From JBNJFY01 sp051747265 (GTDB lineage Bacteria; Bacteroidota; Rhodothermia; Balneolales; Balneolaceae): DNA of 64,000 nucleotides. The translations under genes were made by a program, and so were the position numbers. The notes beneath the pieces were generated by a model. The model was not told the origin of the DNA and searched no databases. It was given only the letters and a program-made list of their open reading frames with translations. Positions 1 through 8,423 of the stretch are shown piece by piece. Each line of letters starts with the position of its first letter. Position 1 is the stretch's first letter. The stretch covers positions 62,001 to 126,000 of the forward strand of contig JBNJFY010000001.1 of the NCBI GenBank assembly GCA_051747265.1. Direction: 5' to 3'.

Positions 1-190
1 AATTATAGACCATGATCTTTAGATTCATGGCATCGGCGACATATAGATATTGATCATCCGCTACCAGATCGATGCTGTAGTTTAATCCATTAAGCGTGAG
101 CTCTGTAGTGCCGGTGGGTTGAAAAGGATATGCTGGATTGGCCCATAGCATATTGAGCCAGAGGATTAAAAGAATCGTTCTCGTATTCAT
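1..190 (-). CDS. Secreted beta-propeller protein, N-terminal fragment (cut by window edge)
   Basis: Only the first 63 codons are inside the window; the gene continues off the left edge. The ATG lies at 190-188. The protein begins with a typical Sec signal peptide (MNTRTILLILWLNMLWANP), followed by a stretch with the NHL-like pattern DDQYLYVADAMNLKIMVYN. That is the usual first blade of a 6-bladed beta-propeller: a residue pair, then YVAD and a partner-strand motif. It has the same orientation and architecture as the five genes that follow, so it is probably the most downstream visible member of a paralogous array. Its ligand or partner is unknown. Confidence 0.6.
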   Translation of the reverse strand, partial: MNTRTILLILWLNMLWANPAYPFQPTGTTELTLNGLNYSIDLVADDQYLYVADAMNLKIMVYN

Positions 191-557
191 CTATTTATAT
201 CTGTTTATGTTTAGGACGCTCGAATGTGATGCATTTCGCTTCGCTGCATGATCACGATGGGAGGTCCGGGTTTCCTCGACCTCACAGCGTAACCCGATTC
301 CGAATGCTTTCGGAATACGGCGTTACCTCAGAGCGTCTATTGATATGGGTTGCGCATTTTAGACGCTCTGAGGGGACGCTCCGATGAATCGGAGTTCACG
401 CTGGGAGGTCCAGTTGGGATTGGTTCAGTTGATCCAGCTTTTCGCGAACATTCAGTGAGGCGATGTCCAGGTTGTGGCCGCCCAAGTCACGAGCGGACGC
501 TCGCGACAGTTGGGATGCATTTCGCTTCGCTGCATGATCACGATTGGAGGTCCTGTA
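191..557. repeat. Repeat-filled intergenic region with four GACGCTC/GAGGTC palindromic units
   Basis: No gene is supported here. Four units are seen: 215-265, 278-337 (opposite orientation), 362-410 and 496-552. Each begins GACGCTC and ends GAGGTC, or the reverse complement, and is an imperfect inverted repeat with a variable hairpin core such as TTCGGAAT or TGCATGATCAC. The stretch 404-514 is repeated exactly at 1925-2035. The last unit reaches to within a few bases of the stop codon of the next propeller gene. The structure resembles REP-type extragenic elements. No REP-associated tyrosine transposase gene is in the window. Confidence 0.75.
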
Positions 558-1634
558 TCAGCTTTGAAGACTTTCTATTTTGAGCGACACAATGGTTTGC
601 TCTCCTTGCTCATTCTCGTGCAGCAGATAGGCACGATCGCGGTATATTTTGGCTTTCTTGGTTTCAAAGGGAAGCTTCAGCATTTCATGGTAAGAACCGG
701 TTGCTTCGTCGTAGACCAAGATTTGATTGCTGCTTTTCAGGTCGCTCATTAATTGGTCAATGTTCCCACTAACCACGGCCCACATGCTTTTCATGGTACC
801 CGCCTTCTTTCCGGAGTGTAGAACATAAACAGCTCCACCATCTACCGACAGATCCATGGTTGAGAACGTGAATTCATCAGTACGGGGAATTGCCAAAGTG
901 CCTTGTTCCACTTCGTATTGGGGATAGGGTAGATTGGGCTTTCCCAAGTGGATATACGAAAACCCTTGCTCTGTTATATTTATAATAACGGAGGAATATT
1001 CTGAAGCATAAATCACATTTCTATTACTGCTCCCCAAACACATCACACCCTGTTTCATCAAGGGGTTAGCCTGAATGGGCAGAAGGTAGTCGTTGTCTGC
1101 TTGTACAAAAGGGTAGCGAAGCAGCTCTTCGCTTTGCTCCGTATCATATAACCGGGCAAAACTCTCGCTGCCCATATCGAATATGAGCTTCTTGTGGCTG
1201 GCTAAAGGAACAGCCATTAGCATAGGAGGACCGTCAATGTCCAATACCTGCTCATCTACCAGATTAAAGTGATAATCGAAGGTCGATATGGAAAGCTGTC
1301 CAAAGTCGGAAACGTATATGCTCTGATTCTCGCGATCCACAAACAACCGGACCATCTTATCTGAGATTTCTCCCGGTCCTTTTCCGATACGAGTGGAACC
1401 AACCACCTTATGGGTATTTATGTTGATCAATGAAATTTCCTGACCTTTTCTTCCTCGATCGTAGATAACCATCAGCGAATCGTTGACCACTTTGAAATCG
1501 CTGACGTTGTACACTTCGTTGAATACGACGTTTTGATCATCTGCCTTAGCTTGGGCAAACAGACTATTTCCTCCAATTATCCCCAGCAGCAGAATACTGA
1601 GCACATAAATGTTGACTACCTCTCTTAGATTCAT
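558..1634 (-). CDS. Secreted 6-bladed beta-propeller protein
   Basis: This 358-residue protein has a Sec signal peptide (residues 1-28, cleavage near LFAQA). A repeated beta-strand pattern of the TolB-like / NHL 6-bladed propeller type follows. The family signature GKGPGE falls at residues 84-89, and blade-like segments such as QSIYVSDFGQLSISTFD follow it. There is no lipobox cysteine, so the product is probably periplasmic or secreted rather than anchored. It is one of six paralogues in a row on the minus strand, separated from its neighbours by palindromic repeats rather than packed as an operon. The function is not known; such propellers usually bind ligands or partner proteins. The family assignment rests on the signature and the overall pattern. 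Confidence 0.75.
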   Translation of the reverse strand: MNLREVVNIYVLSILLLGIIGGNSLFAQAKADDQNVVFNEVYNVSDFKVVNDSLMVIYDRGRKGQEISLININTHKVVGSTRIGKGPGEISDKMVRLFVDRENQSIYVSDFGQLSISTFDYHFNLVDEQVLDIDGPPMLMAVPLASHKKLIFDMGSESFARLYDTEQSEELLRYPFVQADNDYLLPIQANPLMKQGVMCLGSSNRNVIYASEYSSVIINITEQGFSYIHLGKPNLPYPQYEVEQGTLAIPRTDEFTFSTMDLSVDGGAVYVLHSGKKAGTMKSMWAVVSGNIDQLMSDLKSSNQILVYDEATGSYHEMLKLPFETKKAKIYRDRAYLLHENEQGEQTIVSLKIESLQS

Positions 1635-2075
1635 GATCCCCTGAATGATTTTCTCTTCTTGTTAATCGATGTAAAATTATCGTGCTAAAGAAAGGCAGTT
1701 CATCGGTTTGATGCAACGCATTCTAATGTATCGAGCTTGGTTAACGCTATGCCCCAATAGCACTAGCTCCTTTATGAACCGATCCTTGCAGGTCTGGCGA
1801 CCCTGCGAGGTCAAATCCAAGACCTGAAAGGGTGGGCAGACCTTTCAGGGTCGCACCTTAGGGGTAGCGTAGCATGTTGGACGCTCGAATGTGATGCATT
1901 CCGCTTCGCTGTATGATCACGATTGGAGGTCCAGTTGGGATTGGTTCAGTTGATCCAGCTTTTCGCGAACATTCAGTGAGGCGATGTCCAGGTTGTGGCC
2001 GCCCAAGTCACGAGCGGACGCTCGCGACAGTTGGGGCGCGTGGCTTGGTGTGCGCTGTCAGGTTGGTTTTAAACA
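1635..2075. repeat. Composite repeat block between propeller genes
   Basis: No gene is supported. From about 1784 to 1878 lies a hairpin-rich block (CCCTGCGAGGTC, then AGACCTGAAAGG pairing with CCTTTCAGGGTC at 1819-1853). It is followed directly by a GACGCTC/GAGGTC unit at 1880-1931. The same two-part arrangement recurs at 7016-7153 and 10127-10279. Next come 1925-2035, an exact copy of 404-514, and GCTTGGTGTGCGCTGTCAGG, which also occurs around 7239 and, reverse-complemented, near 43344. Confidence 0.75.
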
Positions 2076-3188
2076 TCAAAGCTCGAATTTATAGATGTAT
2101 TTCTCACGTATAGAGCACACGTATAGCGTATTCCCATCAATGCTCATATCACCAAGCGTTACAAACTTGTCTGTTTGATTTTTCCGGAGCTCCTTGCCAT
2201 ATGGCATAATTATAGATCGCTTAAGGGTATATTGATCGCCTTCAGGAACTAGTTTGTATAACTGATTTTTGATTTGAAGCCATAAAGATCCATCCGATTC
2301 TAAATACACTCTATTCACCAACATTTTTATTCCCATACTCATTGGATCGGCATTTTTACGGGGCTCCAGAGTGGGGTTGTCTATGGTATCAAAATAATCT
2401 GCTTGCAAATAAATAGAATGGGTTTGTTGATGATCCTTATCAAACATAAAAAGATAAGGTACTCCTCTAAAAGCGAGTACATAATCCCCATCTAACGTAG
2501 CATCAATATCGAATCTATTTTGTGCCATGGGATGAAAATCACGAGGAACTATAGGTTCGAATACTGTACCTAAGGAATCAAAGGGTTCCACCACCGAATT
2601 TTGATTTATAAGCACATTACTATTCATCGGGGCGGGAGTTAATATCCAGTGATTACTAGCGGTAGCGTTAGGATAGAAGCCACCCATTGTTAAATAATTG
2701 AAGCTATTTTCAAACTTAAAATTATGATCAAACACATCTATCTCTGTATTATTGGGGTCAATCACATAAATATGTTTGGCGTTTGAAAATATGCCACCCA
2801 TTCCAAAAAATTCACCCGGTCCGTGCCCTTTCCTTCCTAGCCAGTCAATCCATGTGCCTTGATCATTCATTACAAAAATGCTGTTCTGATCAAAGTCGCT
2901 GACATATAGTTTTTTGCCAATTTTCTCTATGCTATTGGGCTTTGACAATAGAACTTTTTCTTCCAAGTGGCTTGCTGTTTTATGCCCTAACTGATTTTCT
3001 CGGGTGGCCACCAATGTATCCACGGGAATGGCATCAAGGTCGATGATTGATTGGGGAGCCGCCTTCACCATTTTGTTTAACACGTTGCTTTCAGTCAGCG
3101 GAATGGTTTGTGGTGAAGATTGACAGGCGGTGAGAATGACGATCCCCATCCATCCTACCAGTTGTATCCAAAAGTAGCGTTTATGCAT
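2076..3188 (-). CDS. Beta-propeller lipoprotein
   Basis: This 370-residue protein has a lipoprotein signal peptide ending in the lipobox LTAC (Cys22), so it should be anchored to the outer or inner membrane after lipidation. The 6-bladed propeller signature GHGPGE is at residues 121-126 and is preceded by the blade-like KKLYVSDFDQNSIFVMNDQ. It is collinear with the neighbouring paralogues. The next gene upstream (3212-4258) ends only 23 bases before this start, so those two may be co-transcribed. The ATG at 3188 immediately precedes the signal peptide. The ligand is unknown. Confidence 0.75.
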   Translation of the reverse strand: MHKRYFWIQLVGWMGIVILTACQSSPQTIPLTESNVLNKMVKAAPQSIIDLDAIPVDTLVATRENQLGHKTASHLEEKVLLSKPNSIEKIGKKLYVSDFDQNSIFVMNDQGTWIDWLGRKGHGPGEFFGMGGIFSNAKHIYVIDPNNTEIDVFDHNFKFENSFNYLTMGGFYPNATASNHWILTPAPMNSNVLINQNSVVEPFDSLGTVFEPIVPRDFHPMAQNRFDIDATLDGDYVLAFRGVPYLFMFDKDHQQTHSIYLQADYFDTIDNPTLEPRKNADPMSMGIKMLVNRVYLESDGSLWLQIKNQLYKLVPEGDQYTLKRSIIMPYGKELRKNQTDKFVTLGDMSIDGNTLYVCSIREKYIYKFEL

Positions 3189-3211
3189 TAATGAAAAATT
3201 AACGTTTAGTC

Positions 3212-4258
3212 CTAGGGATTTAATTTTTCAATGCCTAGCTCGTAGACATCTATCAACTTTATATATTCTTGCGAGGCATCCCAGTTTTCCTGATCACTTA
3301 CATTTTGGGCCAGCGTATATACTTTGCCGTCATGGACATCCATAATTCTATGATCGAATTCGTAATTGATGGACCTATTATTTTCCAAATTGATGACCCG
3401 GCCTATTATGCGGATCGCTTCATCTTTCCAGGGATTGCCTAACTCAATAGCTTGGACAATTTGATTTTCGTTTAACCGATGAATCCCCATAGTTCTACTG
3501 ATTTCAAAGGAGTATCGGATATAATCAATGGGCTGGCGAGAGTCTAGTTTGATATTGGAGACCTTGGCTTCGGCCGTATAGCTGGGTAATTCCAATTCCA
3601 TGCGCGTCATTGCATTTCCAACGCGATAAAAAATATCTCTTGATCCGATATAGCTTGCATAGACGTTTTCCTGCTTATCAGCAGCAATTCCGCCCCCGTT
3701 TCGAACGGCTTGCAAGGATGCGGTAGCCGGAATGTTGCCTAATATTTTTTCACGTTGTCCGTCGAAATCATACTTGATGACCGAAGCATCTTGTTGCCCT
3801 TGTTCCCACTCAACTTGGGCATAGATTCCATCTTCCGTCAACGTTATATTTTTGAACCGGTAGGTATCATCAACTTTGAACTCATTGCGAAACTCAGATC
3901 CATACGCTCCAAACAACAGCATTTTTTGTTGTTTCTCATCAAATACAACCAATCGCTTGCCACTACTGCTGAATGCGCTAATGATTTCAAATTCACCGGG
4001 ACCTTTACCATGGGCCTTTATGACCGTGTCAATGGTACCATCATGTGTAGCTACAATGATTTTTTCTTGTTCTACCCAGTAAAATCGCTCATCCTGAATT
4101 TCTACATGATCAGCCGGTCCCAGCAGTACCCCATCTGGGATGACTCCCAATGAATCGACCTGGATAGCATCAACTGTATCAAGCTTAGGTGCTGATTGTT
4201 TGGTTTGGCAACCGATTAGTAGAATACCTATGCAAATGCTTAATAATATTTTCATCAA
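3212..4258 (-). CDS. Beta-propeller lipoprotein
   Basis: This 348-residue protein starts with a very short lipoprotein signal (lipobox LIGC, Cys17). It has the same propeller layout as its neighbours, with GKGPGE at residues 84-89 and a following phenylalanine-glutamate. The gene sits 30 bases downstream of 4289-5401 and 23 bases upstream of 2076-3188, so these three propeller genes could form one transcript. Two ATG codons are adjacent (MMK); the first is used here. Sequence similarity to the neighbours is limited to the framework, so binding surfaces probably differ. Confidence 0.75.
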   Translation of the reverse strand: MMKILLSICIGILLIGCQTKQSAPKLDTVDAIQVDSLGVIPDGVLLGPADHVEIQDERFYWVEQEKIIVATHDGTIDTVIKAHGKGPGEFEIISAFSSSGKRLVVFDEKQQKMLLFGAYGSEFRNEFKVDDTYRFKNITLTEDGIYAQVEWEQGQQDASVIKYDFDGQREKILGNIPATASLQAVRNGGGIAADKQENVYASYIGSRDIFYRVGNAMTRMELELPSYTAEAKVSNIKLDSRQPIDYIRYSFEISRTMGIHRLNENQIVQAIELGNPWKDEAIRIIGRVINLENNRSINYEFDHRIMDVHDGKVYTLAQNVSDQENWDASQEYIKLIDVYELGIEKLNP

Positions 4259-4288
4259 ATGGTGATTTACCGGATAGAATAGTATGAC

Positions 4289-5401
4289 TTACTTAATCAA
4301 CTCAGATTCAAACACCACCAGCGGATTTTTCATGGCGAAGGGGTTGGTCGCAATGATCTGTTGCTTCTCGGCGATAACATCAATACTGGTCACTACCTTG
4401 TCTTTCAGGGTGAGTTCGGCTACCGGCTCACCTTCCCACGTATACACATGAACCGTGGACGAGAAAGCTTTCCCCTCTTGCATGATTTTTGGGGCAATGG
4501 CATCTAACTCTTTCATGGTTCGATCCGAATGAAGGGTATAGATATATTCTGAGGTGATAGCTACATCAAAATGGTATTTCGTGCGATTGGGCATTTGAAG
4601 CGCACTGGGATCAGCTTCGGACAGGGTGATTCGTTTATCCAATGATCCGTCAAATTTGTAGATACTGATTTGATTGTACCAGTTGGGGGCCACCACGATA
4701 CGCTCGTTTTCATAATTAATGGTAAACTCGGCCATCTGAAGGTCCCGTTGGTCACGCGGCCTGAGTTCACTTCCTACTTTGGGCTGATCTTCAAAATAGG
4801 TCAGGTTACCCGTTTCGGTATCAATCGTATAGAGCATCCCTTGGGTACTACCGGAACCAGCTACAACTTTATCCTCGGTTAAAAATGCCGCCCTTTGTGT
4901 GGCATGTACCGAAGCAGGAATGTTGAACTCCCGAAGTACGCTGGCGCCATCTTCAGCAAATTGAAATTTGGTAAGTCGCTTGTGCGACCAATCCAGAATA
5001 TCCATTTGATGTTGCGGAGCCCCCACCTTTTTGACCGGTCTACTGATGATTTTGGAGAACTCCCCCGGACCACTTCCACGACGGCCAAATTCGGCAATAA
5101 CTTTCGGACGATTTCCTTGTAGTCCCTTGGTTGGGTCCATAATTTTGAATATCCCACTCTCCACGCCATTCTCTTCAACAATCAACTGATTAGCGTTAAT
5201 GGTGGTTATCGCGTCAGGTTGCATCACCAGCTCATTCAATCGATCAGCTGGTTGGGATTGTAAGACGGCCGTTTGTGGAAATTTTATTGCCTCGTTATCC
5301 CCTGTCTTTGCATTTGTATATATAGACGGGTGGTCAGCTTGGAATCCCGCTATCATCCCCATTAACAAGAGTGATACGATTATTGAACTCATATTGGTCA
5401 T
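4289..5401 (-). CDS. Secreted beta-propeller protein
   Basis: This 370-residue protein has a signal peptide (about residues 1-21, no lipobox cysteine), then a propeller with the signature GSGPGE at residues 109-114, inside FGRRGSGPGEF. The sequence after it (MDILDWSHKRLTKFQF) matches the pattern of the next blade. It is the first gene of the tight three-gene propeller run 5401-2076. Upstream lies about 370 bases of non-coding, repeat-containing DNA where its promoter should be. The function is unknown. Confidence 0.72.
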   Translation of the reverse strand: MTNMSSIIVSLLLMGMIAGFQADHPSIYTNAKTGDNEAIKFPQTAVLQSQPADRLNELVMQPDAITTINANQLIVEENGVESGIFKIMDPTKGLQGNRPKVIAEFGRRGSGPGEFSKIISRPVKKVGAPQHQMDILDWSHKRLTKFQFAEDGASVLREFNIPASVHATQRAAFLTEDKVVAGSGSTQGMLYTIDTETGNLTYFEDQPKVGSELRPRDQRDLQMAEFTINYENERIVVAPNWYNQISIYKFDGSLDKRITLSEADPSALQMPNRTKYHFDVAITSEYIYTLHSDRTMKELDAIAPKIMQEGKAFSSTVHVYTWEGEPVAELTLKDKVVTSIDVIAEKQQIIATNPFAMKNPLVVFESELIK

Positions 5402-5770
5402 AACATCCCCTTTTACTCTCTGTTTGTTTGAATTCTACCCGGCTACCAACTGTGGATATAGCACCGGTTTGCTTCGCTAATATGAAATAGCCAACAATTT
5501 GATCTGTGCTGGAGGAGCTCCTCTTTTGCGATATTCTTTCCCGACAAACCAAGTTGTAAATTTTCGTAAAGCCTAAGTACGCAATCCCTTAGCAAGATTG
5601 CAAGAAACGCATTGGGCAGCGACTTGATGTCAAAATGACCCTCTGCAGTAAGAAAAAACGCTCGAATGTAACGCTTCTATTCCGATATTTTCCAAAATAG
5701 AAGGTCACGATTGAAGGTTGAGTACTCTTTCTTGATCTGTCCCTTAAACAGCTCAAGCGCGATCTCATAA
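5402..5770. repeat. Intergenic region with degenerate palindromic units
   Basis: No gene is supported. A degenerate GACGCTC-type unit is seen at 5657-5719 (AACGCTCGAATGTAACGC, a central hairpin pairing CTATT with AATAG, then TCACGATTGAAGG). Around 5580 there is GCAATCCCTTAGCAAGATTGC, a pattern also found at about 6924 and 18011. The segment should also carry the promoter of the three-gene propeller run to its left. Confidence 0.5.
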
Positions 5771-6757
5771 TTAGTAGCGCAATAGGTCTTCGGGTATGAT
5801 TTCCAAATAGGTTCCGTCTTCACCTTCGCCTAATAGGTATAAATGCTTCTCTTGAAAGGCGATATCGATCAGGTCTCCTGCCACTTTCAGGGAAAATTCA
5901 TACGCTAAGTCCGACTGCTCGTAGAAATCCAATACTTTCGTATTCTTATTAGCCGAATAGGGAGCTAAGACCATCAAGTACCCCGCCCCCACGGTATTGG
6001 CAATGGAATTAAATTGAGCATCCGGAGCCATGTAGTACATTTCTCGCTCTCCCATTTTTCGCTTCTTAAAATTATCTGAATCATCAAATCGATTCACACA
6101 ATATCTTTGGTAAATTTGTCCAGTCGTTTGATTGATTTTATACATCACGGACCGGGCAAATGGCGTGTAGTATATGTGGTCAGCATGCAGATGGATATCC
6201 CCTTCATAAGCCATTGGATTGGGTATATCGGCTTGGAAATATCCGCTCGCAGGCTTCGTCCCGTGAAAGGTGGAAATGATATCTTGCTGTTTCATGATAT
6301 TCAATACGGCCATATTCTCTCCGTCACTACTAATTTGATGCCCAAAATCAATAGCCTTATATGCCTGAAATCCATCCTCTATGGTATAGTCATTGATACG
6401 CTGTAGTTCGTTATCTGCTGTATACAAATGACCCTGATCATAAATGAGATCCGTTACATCCATTAGCTCACCGGGGCCCCGTCCTTTTTGACCCAACTTT
6501 GTTACAGGAATTGCTTGCTCATCCTGTATTTCATACACCCGAATTATATTATGACTGTGATAAACAATGGCAACGGTCCCTTCATCAATAGGTGCAACAT
6601 GACCGGCTCGATAGAAGGTATCTTTAATCGTTACGATCTGTTTGGGAATATCTTGATACGTTCGTTTATCCGCATTGGGCTGAATTTGGTCCCTATGCTG
6701 ATCATTCGTACAGCTGGCTATACTTAGTAATAATATAGGAAATAGTATTTTCCCGAT
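5771..6757 (-). CDS. Beta-propeller lipoprotein without a canonical start codon
   Basis: The reading frame encodes a full propeller with the signature GRGPGE. Reading back past the only canonical start (GTG at 6538) gives a continuous, convincing lipoprotein leader: IGKILFPILLLSIASC, lipobox IASC. The frame stays open to a TAA at 6808-6806, but there is no ATG, GTG or TTG between that stop and the lipobox. The best initiation site I can propose is ATC at 6757-6755, eight bases after the purine-rich AGAGGA. That gives 328 residues, in line with its paralogues. Alternatives are a mutated ATG (gene inactive), a sequence error, or use of the GTG at 6538, which would discard the signal peptide and first blade. 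The propeller identity is solid; the start is inference. Confidence 0.6.
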   Translation of the reverse strand: MGKILFPILLLSIASCTNDQHRDQIQPNADKRTYQDIPKQIVTIKDTFYRAGHVAPIDEGTVAIVYHSHNIIRVYEIQDEQAIPVTKLGQKGRGPGELMDVTDLIYDQGHLYTADNELQRINDYTIEDGFQAYKAIDFGHQISSDGENMAVLNIMKQQDIISTFHGTKPASGYFQADIPNPMAYEGDIHLHADHIYYTPFARSVMYKINQTTGQIYQRYCVNRFDDSDNFKKRKMGEREMYYMAPDAQFNSIANTVGAGYLMVLAPYSANKNTKVLDFYEQSDLAYEFSLKVAGDLIDIAFQEKHLYLLGEGEDGTYLEIIPEDLLRY

Positions 6758-7294
6758 GTCCCGAGTCCTCTGTAAAAGCTTATTTTTTTCTCTCTTTGGG
6801 GTAGGTTATTGTCTTCTTGTCCGACTCTATTGTATAAATTCCGGTGGACCTTCAAATGGGTTTCATATCTGAATAATAATCGATATCAGTCAAAGGTCAA
6901 TTTTGTTTTTGCAAGTCAAAAGAACGCAATCCCTTTGTTAGATTGACATATTAGCTAAAGCGTTATAGTGAGCATCGGAAGAGTTAAACCTTGTTGGCGG
7001 CCATCGAAAATTTGCTAACCCTGCAAGGTCAGCTCCAATGCAAGACCTGAAAGAGTCGCCAGACCTTTCAGGGTCGTAGGTTTGGATGGCGTAGCATTTC
7101 AGACGCTCGAATGTGATGCATTCCGCGTTGCTACATGATCACGATTGGAGGTCGAAAACCAACCTGTCAACGCATCGCGACAGCGATTCTTGACAGCGTT
7201 TTATGCATTACTAAACCAACGCTGACAGGAATACCGGCGAGGGGCTTGGTGTGCGCTGTCAGGTTGTCTTGCTTGGACCTCACAGCGTAACCCG
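6758..7294. repeat. Intergenic repeat block
   Basis: No gene is supported. The block contains GCAATCCCTTTGTTAGATTG near 6924 and the composite hairpin block at about 7016-7101 (AGACCTGAAAG / CTTTCAGGGTC). A GACGCTC/GAGGTC unit lies at 7102-7153. At 7158-7266 is a segment related to 41734-41826 in reverse complement (shared CGCGACAGCGATTCTTGACA and CTGTCAGGTTG). At 7276 begins a GACCTCACAGCG unit that is interrupted by the MITE at 7295. Confidence 0.7.
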
Positions 7295-7506
7295 GAGGCT
7301 GTCCAAAAAGTCCTTTTCTAATTTCAAGGACCTAAATAATTTAGGTTTTAGGGTCAAATATGTGCCAGACCTATCAGGTTTCCAAAACCTGATAGGTCTA
7401 TATATGAAAAGGACGCGACTTATCAAGAAGATCAGAGATACACACTCTTAGAAAACTTAAATTAATTAAGTGGTTACATCCTGCTTTTTACTTTTTAGAC
7501 AGCCTC
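7295..7506. mobile_element. MITE-like element, copy 1 (212 bp)
   Basis: The element is bounded by terminal inverted repeats: GAGGCTGTCCAAAAAGT at the left, and at the right the reverse complement of GAGGCTGTCTAAAAAGT. Copy 2 at 9809-10021 is nearly identical. There is no transposase ORF. An internal inverted repeat pairs AGACCTATCAGGTTT with AAACCTGATAGGTCT. The element interrupts a palindromic unit: 7276-7294 on the left and 7507-7527 on the right together resemble the intact unit at 278-337. The ends suggest mobilisation in trans by a DDE transposase encoded elsewhere. Confidence 0.85.
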
Positions 7507-7730
7507 TCGGCGTTCCCTCAGAGCGTCTTATTTATATTTAATTGCAATAGACGCTCTGAGGTGACCCTTCCTGCCGGAAGGTCACGCTGTGAGGTCGATG
7601 ATTGGGAGGTCGATTGGGGTTGGGAGGTTCGCGGATATGGGTAATTCGCTTACTGCGTCTCCATCTTTTGTTCATTATTATGGGTTATCATCTATATTGG
7701 ATTTTTCTGATAACCCTACACCCTGTCGCC
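7507..7730. repeat. Right half of interrupted palindromic unit plus a second unit
   Basis: TCGGCGTTCCCTCAGAGCGTC at 7507-7527 is the right half of the unit split by the MITE. A separate unit spans 7550-7596 (GACGCTCTGAGGTGACC ... GGTCACGCTGTGAGGTC) with a perfect inner stem TGACC/GGTCA. The remainder up to 7730 is the leader of the response regulator gene. The reading frame is open upstream of 7731 but reads as non-protein-like sequence, so I do not extend the gene into it. Confidence 0.65.
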
Positions 7731-8423
7731 ATGCGAGCACTGATTGTTGAGGATGAACCATTGATGCGTGAATCACTGGTCGATCATTTGAAGGATATCG
7801 ATTTTACGGTGAATGAGGTGGGTACCTTTGATGAGGGATCCGACCAGATTGCCGCCGAGGAGTTTGATCTGGTGTTGCTGGATATGCGTCTGCCTGACGG
7901 CGATGGGCTGGATCTGCTCAAGCAGCTGCGGGATCAGGGTGAGGATGCCGGGGTGATTATTTTGACCGCTAAAGGCGATATTCAGGATCGGGTGAAAGGG
8001 TTGGATCTGGGGGCGGATGATTATTTGCCCAAACCGTTTTCCATGGCCGAATTAACTGCGCGCATCAATGCGGTACTTCGCCGACGGTTCAAACTGACCA
8101 GCAATACCCTGGAGTTTGGTTCTCTAGTAATTTATCTGGATGATCCGGTAGTGCATATCGATGGTACGCCCGTGGAATTCACCCCCACCGAATACAAATT
8201 ACTCCGATATCTAGCTTTGAATCGTAACAAAACGGTAACCCGTATTACCCTTTCCGAACATATTTGGGGCAATCAGGTGGATAATCGATACTCCCTGGAT
8301 TTTGTCAATTCCCACATCAAAAACCTGCGCAAAAAATTAGCCGAAAATGGTATCAACGATTGTATTAAAACCGTCTATGGGGCGGGCTATCGGTTTGAAC
8401 CGGAAGTAGTGGGGTCGGATTAA
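7731..8423 (+). CDS. OmpR/PhoB-family response regulator
   Basis: This 230-residue response regulator has an N-terminal receiver domain (about 1-115) and a C-terminal winged-helix DNA-binding domain (about 130-225). The acidic pair is in IVEDE, the phospho-acceptor is Asp51 (LLDMRLPDG), with Thr79 and Lys101 (YLPKPF). The C-terminal domain contains the family pattern VEFTPTEYKLLRYL and YGAGYRFE. The ATG at 7731 was chosen because it places MRALIVEDE at the N-terminus; the frame is open further upstream. The stop TAA overlaps the ATG of the histidine kinase (TAATG), so the two are translationally coupled. The CzcCBA-type efflux operon lies downstream, which suggests metal-responsive control of that operon (CopRS/CzcRS-like); this is inferred from context. 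Confidence 0.9.
   Translation: MRALIVEDEPLMRESLVDHLKDIDFTVNEVGTFDEGSDQIAAEEFDLVLLDMRLPDGDGLDLLKQLRDQGEDAGVIILTAKGDIQDRVKGLDLGADDYLPKPFSMAELTARINAVLRRRFKLTSNTLEFGSLVIYLDDPVVHIDGTPVEFTPTEYKLLRYLALNRNKTVTRITLSEHIWGNQVDNRYSLDFVNSHIKNLRKKLAENGINDCIKTVYGAGYRFEPEVVGSD

Noticed and set aside
350..752. Short plus-strand reading frames over the repeats at 350-583 and 474-752
   Set aside because: They are made of palindromic repeat sequence; part of the same peptide recurs at 1913-2113, because the underlying DNA is duplicated. The second overlaps the real propeller gene.
7602..7730. N-terminal extension of the response regulator
   Set aside because: The frame is open but the extra 43 residues are hydrophobic nonsense read from repeat DNA; receiver domains start directly at MRALIVEDE.
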